A stretch of 64,000 nt of DNA from positions 105,850,940 through 105,914,939 of the forward strand of contig OW121742.1 in assembly GCA_933228675.1 (NCBI GenBank), given 5' to 3'. Shown here piece by piece: positions 13,131 to 23,658 of the stretch; position 1 is the first letter of the stretch; each line of letters starts with the position of its first letter. The position numbers were made by a program, and so were the translations under genes. Source of the stretch: Stomorhina lunata (taxonomy: Eukaryota > Arthropoda > Insecta > Diptera > Rhiniidae). The notes under the pieces are model-generated. The model was not told the DNA's origin, made no database searches, and saw nothing but the letters and a program-made list of their open reading frames with translations.

Positions 13131-13920
13131 AGCTCTGTCTAAGAGTAAGCAACATTTTTTAAAATTTCTGTAAGAAAAAAACCAAAACTCTAAACAAATA
13201 ATAAGAAATTAAAAGTATTTTAAAGAAATATTTGTAACAATTCTAAAAACTAGAAAAAAGTAAATTTTTGTAATAATATAAATAATCTCAAAGTTGTTCA
13301 TTAAACCTAAAAAACCTTAATTTGTAAATTATTTATTTAAAAATACGAAATTATTAAATATATAATTTTTTACAAATTTGCTACAAATATAATTATTTAA
13401 AAAGATTTGATCCCTAAAAGTAGGCAAGAATATGAAACTATTAAAATTTCTATAATACAAGAAAAACTCAAATTGAAGAAAAATATTTCTTACTAAAATA
13501 AAATAGAAAAAGTTTATTTTTAAATTATTGGACCCTTAAAAATAGGCAACTTTTTTTAATAATTAAAAAATTGTGTAATTTAAGAAAAACCAAAATTTCA
13601 GAAAAACATAAGAAACTACACAAAGGTACCTACGTAGAATTTTTCAAACCAAATATCAATTAAAATATCAAGCCAAGGTTTTTAAATAAATTTCATATTA
13701 AAACAAATTATAAAGTTGAATTGAATTGAAAACCTTAATAAGTAAAATTTATGTACAAAAATACGAAATTATTATATCATCATATTTTGCTATAAATATA
13801 CAAAAAATAATTTTTTCAAAAATTTTTCGACTCCTAAAAGTAAGCAACATTTTTTAAAATTTTTAAATTCCTATTATATAACAAAAACTCAAATTTCAGA
13901 AAAATACAAGAATTAATATA
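13131..13920 (+). repeat. Diverged ~420-bp repeat, block 3, interrupted by the BEL element
   Basis: Motif copies lie near 13145, 13408, 13529 and 13828; 13408 to 13828 is again 420 bp with an internal 121-bp step. The BEL/Pao element inserted immediately right of this block. The DNA right of the element (24,222 on) does not continue the repeat in an obvious way, so the insertion lies at or near the repeat edge. Confidence 0.75.
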
Positions 13921-13925
13921 AACAT
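13921..13925. other. Target-site duplication, left copy (AACAT)
   Basis: AACAT directly abuts the LTR and is repeated directly outside the other LTR at 24217-24221. A 5-bp duplication fits integrase-mediated insertion of a BEL/Pao element. Confidence 0.92.
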
Positions 13926-14375
13926 TGATGGAGTGAAGGAATTGAGAATTAGGAGTCTGTGTGGAGAATTATAAATCGTCAGACCTCTGAGCCGAAAAAG
14001 TGAGTCAACAAAATAATTGCTTTATTTTGTTAACTCAGAATAAAAAGCTCAACAATCCCAGTGAACAATTGATATGAAAAAAGAATGAAATAAAACAAAT
14101 GAATTAGTTTTATGAATCCAAGGAGTTTTATTGATAGGAATTATTACCTCTTCGAGTGGCTGCTAGAATAATAAGAGACAGTAGAAAGTTAAGTCGAACA
14201 GGAAGCAGTATGGTGGACATTGGGTCCAAACTGACAGCCAGAATTAGGCATTATAAAGGAAAGAGATGGCATGATTTTGACAACTTGCAGCGTTGATAAC
14301 GTTGCAAGAATAGTTGCAAACATGCCCACTACTATTTTAATGCAGGAGTCGGAAAAGTGACTTTTGGCATTAACA
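13926..14375 (-). repeat. BEL/Pao 3' LTR
   Basis: 450 bp, starting TGATGGAGTG and ending TTAACA on the + strand (TGTTAA...CCATCA in element sense). By eye it is the same as 23767-24216 throughout. It carries AATAAA in element sense at 14132-14127 and 14026-14021, which could serve polyadenylation, and a TTTATAA sequence near 14258-14252 that could be a TATA-like element. Confidence 0.97.
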
Positions 14376-14389
14376 TTGCCGCCCGCCTT
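14376..14389 (-). other. Candidate polypurine tract of the BEL element
   Basis: In element sense this reads AAGGCGGGCGGCAA directly before the 3' LTR (TGTTAA...). A G-rich purine tract abutting the 3' LTR is the expected plus-strand DNA primer. Confidence 0.8.
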
Positions 14390-14616
14390 GCAGGATTGCA
14401 ATATTGAACAAAGGTCAGTTTGGACAGATCCACAATACCGCTTCTAGAACAAAGAAATAAGAAATTAAATTAGAAATGCATTGAAATTAAGAACTAAATT
14501 ATCGTAATATTAATTTGATATTCATATTTTTATATTGAAATTCAGGTTTATAATATAATATTAAGGACGTTATGTTTTTGCTACATGGTGCCTAAAGAAG
14601 TGCATTTTATAGAAAT

Positions 14617-15543
14617 TTACAGAGAACATGGACCGTAAATGGTCCATCCAAACAATGTACTCTGAGCCGTAGGAAACCCGGTCTTAGAAATAATACCCTC
14701 GCATATAACCTTAGGGTATAGATCAACACCAATAATGATGTCAATGGAGCTAGACTCATAGAAGTTCGAGTCGGCGAGGAAAAGATCTCGGAAATTCTTC
14801 CTGTAGGAATCTGGAAGGGAATGTGATGGAGTCCGCAGGGTAAGTCTGTTGTCGACTCGGAACGTACCTTCTATTTTAGATGAGGAATCATAACGTGATT
14901 TCAGAACAAGTTGACATATAGTCTCATCGTTTAAGGAATAAGCGTCCAAGTCCAATTTATTGACCAAGGCTTTGGATACACGACTAACGAGAGAACCAGA
15001 ATCCAACAAACAACGAGCATGTGCTGTTTTCGACCCCAGTTTAACCAAAACTGTCGGATGTAGGGTGACAGTGTTTTGTCGTATTATCGTTGACAGTGTT
15101 GTTTTAGATGTTGTTGGTGGTGAGGGTTCTCGTTTAGCCTTGGTTGTGGATGAGTTGCGAGCTTTGGTGGACGTAGAAGGGCTCGGATTTGGAGACTGAG
15201 AACGTGATCTTGAACGCGATCTTTTGGGCGATGGTAGAAGGTCTTTCCTGAGTCTTGGATGTACATGGAGAAGCGTATGATGAAACTTATGACAGTGTTT
15301 GCATCCATGCTTCGAAAAACATGTTCCATGGGAATGATTATGAGCAAGGCAGTTAGTACAGTATTTGTGGTTGCGTACTGTACGAATGCGATCTGCCATG
15401 TTCATCGCTAAGAATTTTCGACAATTGCGAAGCGGATGTGGTCGTTTGCAGATACGACATGGATAAGCATTGTAATTTGCGGGAAGACCTCGTGATGACT
15501 TTTTGGAATTGGATTTCCTAGATGAAATAGATGGTTTTGGCAT
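14617..15543 (-). CDS. BEL downstream ORF: second nucleocapsid zinc-knuckle plus aspartic protease protein
   Basis: 308 codons from an ATG at 15543, 27 bp after the gag-pol stop. Residues 29-41 form a first zinc knuckle (C29, C32, C41), residues 62-75 a second (C62, C65, C75) and residues 81-89 a third Cys/His group (C81, C84, H86, H89) followed by HTLLH. Residues 105-155 are a basic SR/SP-rich linker. Residues ~160-308 are a retropepsin-like DUF1758 domain with LLDSGS at 179-184, so the catalytic Asp (D181) is present, and DIIIGVDLYP near 268. It mirrors the same parts of Gag-Pol (CINC...CFKC...HNTLLH; LVDSGS; DILIGGDLFP; FGW...GPISL) and stops at the equivalent end of the protease (FGWTIYGPCSL). 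There is no signal peptide or membrane segment, so it is not an envelope. Likely role (inference): a separate RNA-binding protease, or an antagonist or accessory of Gag. Probably made from a spliced mRNA. Confidence 0.9.
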   Translation of the reverse strand: MPKPSISSRKSNSKKSSRGLPANYNAYPCRICKRPHPLRNCRKFLAMNMADRIRTVRNHKYCTNCLAHNHSHGTCFSKHGCKHCHKFHHTLLHVHPRLRKDLLPSPKRSRSRSRSQSPNPSPSTSTKARNSSTTKAKREPSPPTTSKTTLSTIIRQNTVTLHPTVLVKLGSKTAHARCLLDSGSLVSRVSKALVNKLDLDAYSLNDETICQLVLKSRYDSSSKIEGTFRVDNRLTLRTPSHSLPDSYRKNFRDLFLADSNFYESSSIDIIIGVDLYPKVICEGIISKTGFPTAQSTLFGWTIYGPCSL

Positions 15544-15550
15544 GATGTAG

Positions 15551-15567
15551 CTGAAAAATAAGAAATG
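15551..15567 (-). promoter_or_regulatory. Candidate 3' splice site for the downstream ORF
   Basis: In element sense the sequence is CATTTCTTATTTTTCAG, then CTACATC and the ATG of the downstream ORF at 15543. A pyrimidine tract plus CAG lies between the gag-pol stop and the next ATG, a configuration used for spliced env mRNAs of retroviruses and errantiviruses. Use of this site is inferred, not shown. Confidence 0.65.
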
Positions 15568-15570
15568 ATT

Positions 15571-18500
15571 TTAAGAATTTGGTTGTTGCGAAGAGTCGAT
15601 GGGAAGTAAAACAAGCTTTACAATCGGTCGAGTGATAACGCCGCGCTGAGTTAAAACGTCAGCAACTCGAACTCGATTGTCCGAACCAGAATAAATTTTG
15701 GAAATTCTGCCAAGTCTCCAAGCATTTGGTGGAAGATTTTCATCCCTGATCACTACCATAGCTCCTTCTTCAATATTAATTTCGGGTTTCTGCCATTTGT
15801 TTCTCTTATTCATTTCCTTCAGGTACTCGTTTTTCCATCGGGTGCAGAAATTTTGATGAATCAGTTTTAACCGTTGCCATCGGTTGGTTATTGAAGTCGA
15901 TGTTTCGGTTACCTGAGGATCCACTGGAGCTAAGATTGGAGAACCGATTAGAAAATGGCCTGGAGTTAAGGCGCAAAGATCAGTTGGACTAGTTGAAATC
16001 GGAGAAATTGGTCTAGAATTAAGACATGATTCAATTTTGGAGAGTAATGTTGACAATTCTTCGAATGTATATTTGTGATTTGCAGCAATTTTTCGGAAAT
16101 GCGTCTTGAAGCTTTTTACGCCAGCTTCCCACAATCCTCCCATATGTGGAGCTCCAGCTGGAATAAAATGCCAGGAAATGTTCTGGTGCGCATAATTGGA
16201 CAATGTGGCTTGCCTGGAAGTTTGAACGAATTCTTTTGCCAATATTCTCGAAGCGCCGACGAAAGTTGTACCATTGTCAGAATGAAGGTGAAGCGGACAG
16301 CCTCGTCGCGAAACAAATCGGCTAAAAGCCGCTAGAAATGTCGGTGTAGAAAGATCTGAAGTTGCTTCGAGATGTATTGCTTTTGTGGAAAAACAGACAA
16401 AGACGCAAATGTACCCTTTCGAAATACGGCAAGCTCGGCCAGAATAACTCTTTATGTCGAAAGGTCCAGCGAAATCTAGACCTGTGTGTGCAAATGGACG
16501 AGAGATTTCGGTCCTTTCCGGTGGTAGAGCTGCCATTAATTGTTTCTGGCATCGCTTTTTATAGATGACACAAATCTTGCATTTATTAATTGTGGTTTTG
16601 ATGAGGTTCTTAGCCTTGGGTATCCAATATTGAGTCCTAAGTAATCGTAGAACCAGTTGGTTGCCTCCATGAAGGCTTATGTCATGAACGAATTTGACTA
16701 GAAGCCGAGAAAACTGACAATTATAAGGAAGTATAATTGGATGTTTTTCGTCATATGAAAGTCCCGGCGAAGACTCTAGTCTGCCGCAAGAACGGATTAT
16801 GCCATCAGGATCTAAGAATGGATTTAAGTTCAGGATAGAACTAGATTTGGATACAATTTGTTTAGCGAAAAGAACTTTGTACTCATCTGGAAAACAAGCT
16901 TTTTGACATACGGAAATAAATTGATTTCGAACTGATGAAATCTCGAAACTTGACAATTCTAGGGAATCTTTGTAAAAACTAGATCGGTATCGATGATGAG
17001 TTCGGTAGAAGAACCGATAGACATATGCCATCACACGCATTGCCTTGTTGAATGAAGAAAATCTTTCCAAAAGATCTTCGTAATTAGAAAAGTAAGAAAA
17101 ATGTGCTCGGACAGATTTAATTTCCAGTTTAGTATTCGGAATGTTAGAAAAATCGGTATTTGGCCATTTAGATTTGTCGTCTTTCAGCCAATTTGGTCCA
17201 AACCACCACAATTCGTTATTTTCCAGGTCCTGTGGATAAACTCCTCTACTAGCGAGATCGGCTGGATTCGCCTCCGAACTAACGTGATTCCATTGTGAAT
17301 AGTTGATCACTTGGGATATTTTTGAAACCCTGTTTGCCACGAAAGTTAACCAATTACATGGTGGCTTTGCTAGCCAGGAAAGAACTATAGTCGAATCTGT
17401 CCAGCAGTGAATGGAATATTTCGGAATATCTAATCTCGGTAGCAATGTTTCTACCATTTCTGCTAGAAGAACTGCCCCACAAAGCTCTAGTCTTGGAATA
17501 GATAGAGTCTTTACAGGAGCCACCTTAGTTTTGGATGATATAAGGTGCGTAGAAATAGAATTGGAATCATCGATACGAATATATAAGACCGCTGCGTATG
17601 CCTTTTCAGAGGCATCGCAGAATCCATGGAATTGGACTTCGGTCTTTGGACAATAATCAATCCATCTTGGAATACGGATAGTATTGATATTTGAGAAGTT
17701 GGTTTGAAAAGTTTTCCATTGAAGAAGTGTCTCTGGAGTAAGAGCTTCGTCCCAACCAGTCCCATCCATCCAAATCTTCTGCATTAGAATCTTGGCTAGC
17801 ACAATACAGGGTGCTAACCATCCAGCAGGGTCGAACAATTTTGCTATCTGGGAAAGAACTTCCCTCTTCGTGAAATTTGAAGATTCTGGAAAAGAACAAG
17901 AAGTAAAGTAGAAATCATCCGAACACGCGTTCCATCGGATGCCTAAGGTTTTGGCGGAGCTGTTGTCTTCGAATTTAAGGAAGTCCTCGTGGAGCAGATG
18001 GTCTGGTGGGATATCGGCTAGAATGTGCTTTGAATTAGATGTCCATTTTCGAAGTAAAAATCCAGCAGACTCTAGAGCATGGATTAGCTCATTTTTTGCC
18101 TTTATCGAACTATTTATGGTATGCGATCCAGCCAGAACATCGTCGACGTACATGGAATTGCGAATAATTGTGCTCGCTGTTGGATGAGTAGATTGGACGT
18201 CTTCTGCTAACTGGAGAAGCGTCCGGATGGCAAGATACGGAGCACAATTAACGCCGAAAGTAACTGTTTGAAGTTCATAATCAGAAATTGGATCGCACGG
18301 ACTATTTCGAAATAGAATTCTCTGATACGGTGTATGATCTGGATTCACCAAGATCTGTCTGTACATTTTTTGAATGTCCGCATTGAAAACATATCTGTAG
18401 AATCGCCATTTAAGAATTAGTAACACAAGATCGTTTTGAAGAACTGGGCCAATATGGAGCAATGAGTTTAAACTTTGCCCGTTAGACGATGGAGCCGAAG

Positions 18501-20973
18501 CATTAAAAACTACCCGAACTTTCGTAGTTGTGCTGTCGGGCTTTATAACCGCGTGATGTGGCAAGTAATAAACTCTAGAACTATCTGAAATATTTGGCGG
18601 ATTAACCTTGACCATATGGCCCAAGTCCTCATATTCTTGGACAACCTTATCGTAATCAAGTTTGGAATTAGGATTTCGAACTAATCTGGCTTCATTCCGG
18701 AAAAATTGTGCCATTGCACTCGATCTTGAATGACCTAAACTAACAGATTCTGGAAAATTATCTTTGAACGGAAGGGATACTACATATCTACCATCAGGAT
18801 TTCGTTTGGTAGTTCGAATAAAGAGATCCTCACAGGCTTGATCGGAGGGAGATAGATAGTTCTTCCGTGGAAGATTCTCCACCTCCCAAAAACGAGAAAT
18901 TTCTTTGTCTAAAGAAATTTCACAGAAATGCGATGAAATTACTGGACTTGAACAAGAACTAAGAGATATTGGACCAGTAAGTATCCATCCAAAGACCGTT
19001 TCCTGAGCTATAAGGGAGTCACAAACGTTATGTTTTATCCCAGAACGAATAATTGAAGGGAAAAGATCACCTCCAATCAGGATATCAATCTTCCCACTAC
19101 AGTGAAATTTGGGATCTGCCAATGGAATATTGGGAAGATTTGAAAATAAGGAATTTGGAACGGTTTTCGATGGAAGATTGTTGGAAAGTTGTGGAACCAC
19201 AAGCGCTACAACTGGAATCTGAAAATCACTATTTAATGGAGATCCTAGAATGAACGAACACTGACGCTGGACTTTAGCAGTAACAGAATTATTTAATCCC
19301 GAAATTTGTGCATTGGTTCGTTGAGAAGGCAGTTGAAGTAGGTTAGACAATCGTTCAGAAATAAAACTTCCTTCCGATCCTGAATCTACCAATGCACGAG
19401 CTTGATATTCTACCCCTGAATGACAGATATTGACCCAAGCTGTACCTAGTAATACCCCTTTGGATTGAGTAGCAAAACATGATTGCACTCTGCCAGAATT
19501 AGAACTACTTGGGGCCTGATTGCTATTCGAATTCGGGTGTGTATATGCCGATGAGTTGGGATTTAGATTGGAACTTGAACTATTTGTGGACTGTATATTG
19601 TGTGAAGGTCGCGTGTATGGAGTTGAACTATGATTTGAATTTGAACTATTGTTACCGCTAGTGCTAGGTAATTGGAAAGATGTATTGGAAATATCTACAT
19701 CTTTGTGTAACAAAGTATTGTGTCTTTTCTGGCACTTAAAGCAGCTATGTTTGCTCGCACAGTTTCGGACACTGTGAGTTTTTGAAAGACAATTTATACA
19801 CAATGCAGCTTTTTTTATCTCATGAAGTCTTTGTTGGAAGCCCATTTTCAGAAACTTTGGGCATTTGCGAATAATATGATTTTCTTTGGGACAAATTTGA
19901 CATTGGGGACTAGAAACATTGACTTGGAAGCTGTGGACCTTGTTATTTGAATGTGAGTTTGAGTTAGAATGACCTTTCGGCTTGGACTCTTGAATCTTGG
20001 AATTATTTGATCCACGAATCTCAGAAACTGATTCGAGGGTCCGATACCGGTTAGTCAGGAACTCATCTAACTCAGACCATCTCGGAATAGAGGTTTTGTC
20101 CTTCAGCTCCTGTTCCCACACTGTCAAAGTAGTTTCAGGAAGTTTACTAGTGCAGATAAAGACAAAGATAGGATCCCAGCTGGAAACACTTATATGGTAT
20201 AAGTTCAAAGTGGAAATGCAGGAATTTATGTCTCGTTGCAATTGTTTGAGAGCCTTACCAGATTCTGAGTGAATGGTCTGAAGATTGAACAGAATTTTCA
20301 ATTGACCATTCACCAAAACCCGGCGATTCTCAAACCGAAGACACAAATTCCTCCATGCAACTTCAAAACCAGCATTGGTGAGTGGAGCCTTTTGAACTAT
20401 TTCCTTAGCCTCACCTCTAGTTTTTTGAATAAGGAAGAAAAGCTTCTCTATGTTACTAGACCTTGAATTTGAAATAATTGCCGTAAAAAGGTCTCGAAAT
20501 GTGGGCCAAGAAGCATAGTTACCAGAGAAGATTTCAATTTCTATAGGAGGCAGGTTAATACGGGGAGAAATATTCGAAACAGTAGATTGAGTTCCAAGAT
20601 CCCTGGAAGTACTCGGTTGTACTTGAATTTCCGATGGACGAGAGACTGTTTCTGTATGAGGAGTAGGCTGAGATCGTATGTTATCTGACAATTCATAGAG
20701 TTTTGTCAGGCAATTGCAATACGTGGTGTATGTGCTTTTATACTTAAGCTTTATCGGCTCAATATCGGTGGGTTTCTCGGGATCTTCAATCTCCTTTTCT
20801 ATTTCGGCTAAATATCGTTCGTAGGCTGCCTTTGAAAGAGACCAGTTAGACTTAAGTTCATACCGGTGAACATCCAAAGCATGAAGCGAAGCCACTGGAA
20901 ACTGGTCATTATTTAGGTCAGCCTCGAATTCGACGATACTGTCAGCCAAACGAATAAATTGGTCTAAAGACAT
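15571..20973 (-). CDS. gag-pol: BEL/Pao Gag-Pol polyprotein
   Basis: One uninterrupted 1800-codon frame from ATG at 20973 (context AAAATGTC). Approximate order: Gag N-terminus with a DUF1759-like region (~140-290); zinc-knuckle cluster (~357-430, C-x2-C type, ending HNTLLH); Asn/Ser-rich linker; aspartic protease of the DUF1758 type with LVDSGSEGSF (~528) ending near DILIGGDLFP; reverse transcriptase with catalytic YVDDVLAG (~941); RNase H beginning at FHGFCDASEKAY (~1115) with later TDSTIVLSWL; integrase zinc finger H-x5-H...C-x2-C (~1430-1470); integrase core with Asp in GLDFAGPF (~1500), Asp in HSDNGTTF (~1567) and Glu in GLWEAGVKSF (~1617); DUF5641-like C-terminus (~1690-1790) ending at PNS. 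All catalytic residues are present. No gag/pol frameshift is needed. It supplies capsid, reverse transcription and integration functions to the element. Confidence 0.97.
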   Translation of the reverse strand: MSLDQFIRLADSIVEFEADLNNDQFPVASLHALDVHRYELKSNWSLSKAAYERYLAEIEKEIEDPEKPTDIEPIKLKYKSTYTTYCNCLTKLYELSDNIRSQPTPHTETVSRPSEIQVQPSTSRDLGTQSTVSNISPRINLPPIEIEIFSGNYASWPTFRDLFTAIISNSRSSNIEKLFFLIQKTRGEAKEIVQKAPLTNAGFEVAWRNLCLRFENRRVLVNGQLKILFNLQTIHSESGKALKQLQRDINSCISTLNLYHISVSSWDPIFVFICTSKLPETTLTVWEQELKDKTSIPRWSELDEFLTNRYRTLESVSEIRGSNNSKIQESKPKGHSNSNSHSNNKVHSFQVNVSSPQCQICPKENHIIRKCPKFLKMGFQQRLHEIKKAALCINCLSKTHSVRNCASKHSCFKCQKRHNTLLHKDVDISNTSFQLPSTSGNNSSNSNHSSTPYTRPSHNIQSTNSSSSNLNPNSSAYTHPNSNSNQAPSSSNSGRVQSCFATQSKGVLLGTAWVNICHSGVEYQARALVDSGSEGSFISERLSNLLQLPSQRTNAQISGLNNSVTAKVQRQCSFILGSPLNSDFQIPVVALVVPQLSNNLPSKTVPNSLFSNLPNIPLADPKFHCSGKIDILIGGDLFPSIIRSGIKHNVCDSLIAQETVFGWILTGPISLSSCSSPVISSHFCEISLDKEISRFWEVENLPRKNYLSPSDQACEDLFIRTTKRNPDGRYVVSLPFKDNFPESVSLGHSRSSAMAQFFRNEARLVRNPNSKLDYDKVVQEYEDLGHMVKVNPPNISDSSRVYYLPHHAVIKPDSTTTKVRVVFNASAPSSNGQSLNSLLHIGPVLQNDLVLLILKWRFYRYVFNADIQKMYRQILVNPDHTPYQRILFRNSPCDPISDYELQTVTFGVNCAPYLAIRTLLQLAEDVQSTHPTASTIIRNSMYVDDVLAGSHTINSSIKAKNELIHALESAGFLLRKWTSNSKHILADIPPDHLLHEDFLKFEDNSSAKTLGIRWNACSDDFYFTSCSFPESSNFTKREVLSQIAKLFDPAGWLAPCIVLAKILMQKIWMDGTGWDEALTPETLLQWKTFQTNFSNINTIRIPRWIDYCPKTEVQFHGFCDASEKAYAAVLYIRIDDSNSISTHLISSKTKVAPVKTLSIPRLELCGAVLLAEMVETLLPRLDIPKYSIHCWTDSTIVLSWLAKPPCNWLTFVANRVSKISQVINYSQWNHVSSEANPADLASRGVYPQDLENNELWWFGPNWLKDDKSKWPNTDFSNIPNTKLEIKSVRAHFSYFSNYEDLLERFSSFNKAMRVMAYVYRFFYRTHHRYRSSFYKDSLELSSFEISSVRNQFISVCQKACFPDEYKVLFAKQIVSKSSSILNLNPFLDPDGIIRSCGRLESSPGLSYDEKHPIILPYNCQFSRLLVKFVHDISLHGGNQLVLRLLRTQYWIPKAKNLIKTTINKCKICVIYKKRCQKQLMAALPPERTEISRPFAHTGLDFAGPFDIKSYSGRACRISKGYICVFVCFSTKAIHLEATSDLSTPTFLAAFSRFVSRRGCPLHLHSDNGTTFVGASRILAKEFVQTSRQATLSNYAHQNISWHFIPAGAPHMGGLWEAGVKSFKTHFRKIAANHKYTFEELSTLLSKIESCLNSRPISPISTSPTDLCALTPGHFLIGSPILAPVDPQVTETSTSITNRWQRLKLIHQNFCTRWKNEYLKEMNKRNKWQKPEINIEEGAMVVIRDENLPPNAWRLGRISKIYSGSDNRVRVADVLTQRGVITRPIVKLVLLPIDSSQQPNS

Positions 20974-23337
20974 TTTGGCTTATAGACTCAAGCAAATTTG
21001 AATAGAAACCGTAAGAAAATGAAAAAAAAACTAATGAGAATGTAAATTTTAATGTGAATTGAAAGTCTAATTTTTAAACACTAAAGATCAAAATGGACCT
21101 TAAAGTGTTGTATTGAACGAAAGAACTGATTGTTTAGTCCAAAATGGGACTAAAAAACTCTAATTTAGATTAAAATGTGTGCACAATTGACACTAACGGT
21201 CGAAATGAACCTTAACGTGTTAATGCCTATGAAATTCGATGAAAATACAGAAATAAATCGCTTTTGTATTACAACAAAAAACGATTTCCTATAGTAAGAT
21301 TGTGAATTAAAAGTTGTTATTGACCTTAAATCACCAATTAAACTCTTAATCGAGATAAAGAACTTTAAAACAGGACAAAATCGAACAGAATTATAATGAA
21401 ATAGCAATAAAATTTTATTAAACAAAATTTTAAATGAAATGTAAAAAAAAAATGTTTGCTGGGAAATCAAACAGCTGTTCCTTATATACCTTAGCAAAAT
21501 TTTATTTACTTAAAGTTCATTGAACTTTGTTTCACTGGAATGTGATCGTATATTTTGCAAGTGATTTGAGTATTAGGTCTGTTCGTCGATATTGTCCGGT
21601 CAAAAATTGAATAAAATGTATTAGTATAAAATTGCGTGAAAAATCAATCGATTTTAACACAATACTTTGAATTTTAAATAGCAAATATATTCTTCAACGA
21701 TTTAAAGAAAAATAAACGAAAAATATTTCAAAATAGTAGTTAGTTTTCTAAATGAAAAAATTATTTTGATGAAAAATCTCCGTAGAATAAGAAACTATTC
21801 TTTTTGTTAAGTAAAAACAAGTTTTGGGATTAGTTTGTATACTTTTGTTTTATTTATCCGTAGAATTGATATTTAGAAAATAATTAATTAATTAGATAAT
21901 TTAAAATTTTTGGTGATTACTTGAATAATTTTAAATTGTAGTTAGCTTTAGGTTATAGATGTAGAATAAAAATACGGAATACAAAGTAAAATCCAAAACA
22001 ATTGTTAAATAAAGTTTGAATGCAAAATTGTTTAATGTTTCCAAAATTTTTGGTGAACGAAGCTATTATTTGTAAATCAATGTATTTGCAAAAAAAAGTG
22101 TTGCCGTGAGGTACAATGGATCAGTACTTCTTGTTTATGAAAATTTGTTGAAAATTTATTTAAAATTGTTGTATCTTTATTTTTTTGTTGTTATTTTGAT
22201 ATAGTAGAATTTTAATTTCATTTTATTTGGATGATAAAAAATTTATAATCACAAAATATTATTTTTGTATTTTCAGAATTTTTTAAAAAAGTATGTGGTA
22301 ATAAATATTTAGAAGAAAAAACTAAAAATCATTAGCAATTATTTTATAATTATTAATGTTATTATTTTTATTTTATTTGATTGTAACCAATTTCAGAAGA
22401 AAGTAAAATTAAAAATCCCATCGGCAATACTAATTTAATAATATATATATGTAAGTAAATGTGTAACTTTGGAAAACAATTGGAAGAAAATTGAAATAAG
22501 CAAGAGCTCACAATAAGATAATTATTCTCTAATTATCAGAGATTTAAAGCTCACAATCAAGAGAACTGATCTATGAAGAGCAGTAATGATGTAAAGATTA
22601 ATTCAAAGAGACTATCACTATTAAGAACTGGTGAACAAAATGTAAGAGAATTATAATTTCTCATTAAAAAGAGATTATAAATGTTATAAATAGTGTGATG
22701 ATTGATAGATGAGTACTGTTAACTATCACTCAAGAGCACATGCGGTTAACACTACTATCTCTGTTAAAATCCAACATTAAAAAGAAATCGAGAATGTATG
22801 TAAATTGCAAAATGTTAAAAAGTGTGGACAAAATGGTGACACGAAATTGTCAAAACAGCTTTAATTTTTATGTAGCTTATGCGATGGAATAATACGATTT
22901 TTTCAAAAAATGGGACTTACGTAGTGATCAATAAGATGAAGTTATCCAAATATCCAATTTTATGATGATTTATCCAAAATTTTGTAAAATAGATCCACCA
23001 AATATGCTTCTGAATTTCCAAATTTTTCAAATTTCATTTATTTCTATTTCTGATTCCTTTAGCTTTTCGTTTCACTTCTTCCACTTTGTAATTTTGATTT
23101 TATTTAAAATAGAATTTCTTAAATTTTCCAATTTTGATGATTTTGTAAATTTTGATGATTTTATTTCACATTCATGCATGCAATTTATGTAGTATAGAAT
23201 TTTATTGTGTAAATTTTATCTCACTTTAATTGTAACTTTTTCGTATTTTTAGGTAATTTTTAGGTTTTTAGCGAAGGTATTTTATTATGTAAATGTAGAC
23301 AATTTTAAACCAATTCTTGTAGTATGTAGTTAGAACA

Positions 23338-23530
23338 AATTTTTTAGCATTTAAGTATTATATATTAAGGTAGCGAATTTTTAGCATTTAAGTTTTATTT
23401 ATTTAAGTAGGAGATTTTTAGTAAATTTTTAGCGATTAAGTTTTATTTATTAAAGTATGAAATTTTTAGCAATTAAGTTGAGATTTTTAGCAATTGAGTT
23501 TTATTTATTAAAGTATGAAACTTTTAACAA
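23338..23530 (-). repeat. Short tandem repeats in the BEL leader
   Basis: About four to five imperfect copies built from 'ttttagcaattaag' and 'ttttatttattaaagtatga' (+ strand), each ~40-55 bp. Other insect LTR elements carry regulatory or insulator repeats in this position. No known protein-binding consensus is recognised here. Confidence 0.7.
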
Positions 23531-23648
23531 ATTTAATTTGCTAAGTAAAATATGTATGTATGACATAAAAACGAGTTTCACAAAATGACCGTTCTTTTTG
23601 ACTAATTTTACCTAAATGCACTTCGAAGACCAGAGAACAAAAACAAAA

Positions 23649-23658
23649 CGTACCTTGG
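23649..23658 (-). promoter_or_regulatory. Candidate 5' splice site in the BEL leader
   Basis: In element sense CAAG|GTACGT, one base from AAG|GTAAGT, ~112 bases inside the 5' LTR. It is well placed to be the donor for a subgenomic mRNA joining the leader to the acceptor at 15551, removing gag-pol. Inference from sequence only. Confidence 0.5.

Noticed and set aside
14189..14401. 70-codon frame, and its counterpart at 24030-24221
   Set aside because: Lies inside the LTRs of the BEL element; duplicated only because the LTRs are.
14617..15543. Downstream BEL ORF as an envelope gene
   Set aside because: No signal peptide, no transmembrane segment, no furin-like site; clear zinc knuckles and protease motif instead.
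21165..21497. 110-codon minus-strand frame in the BEL leader
   Set aside because: Phe/Ile/Ser-rich, no motif, inside the untranslated leader; composition-driven.
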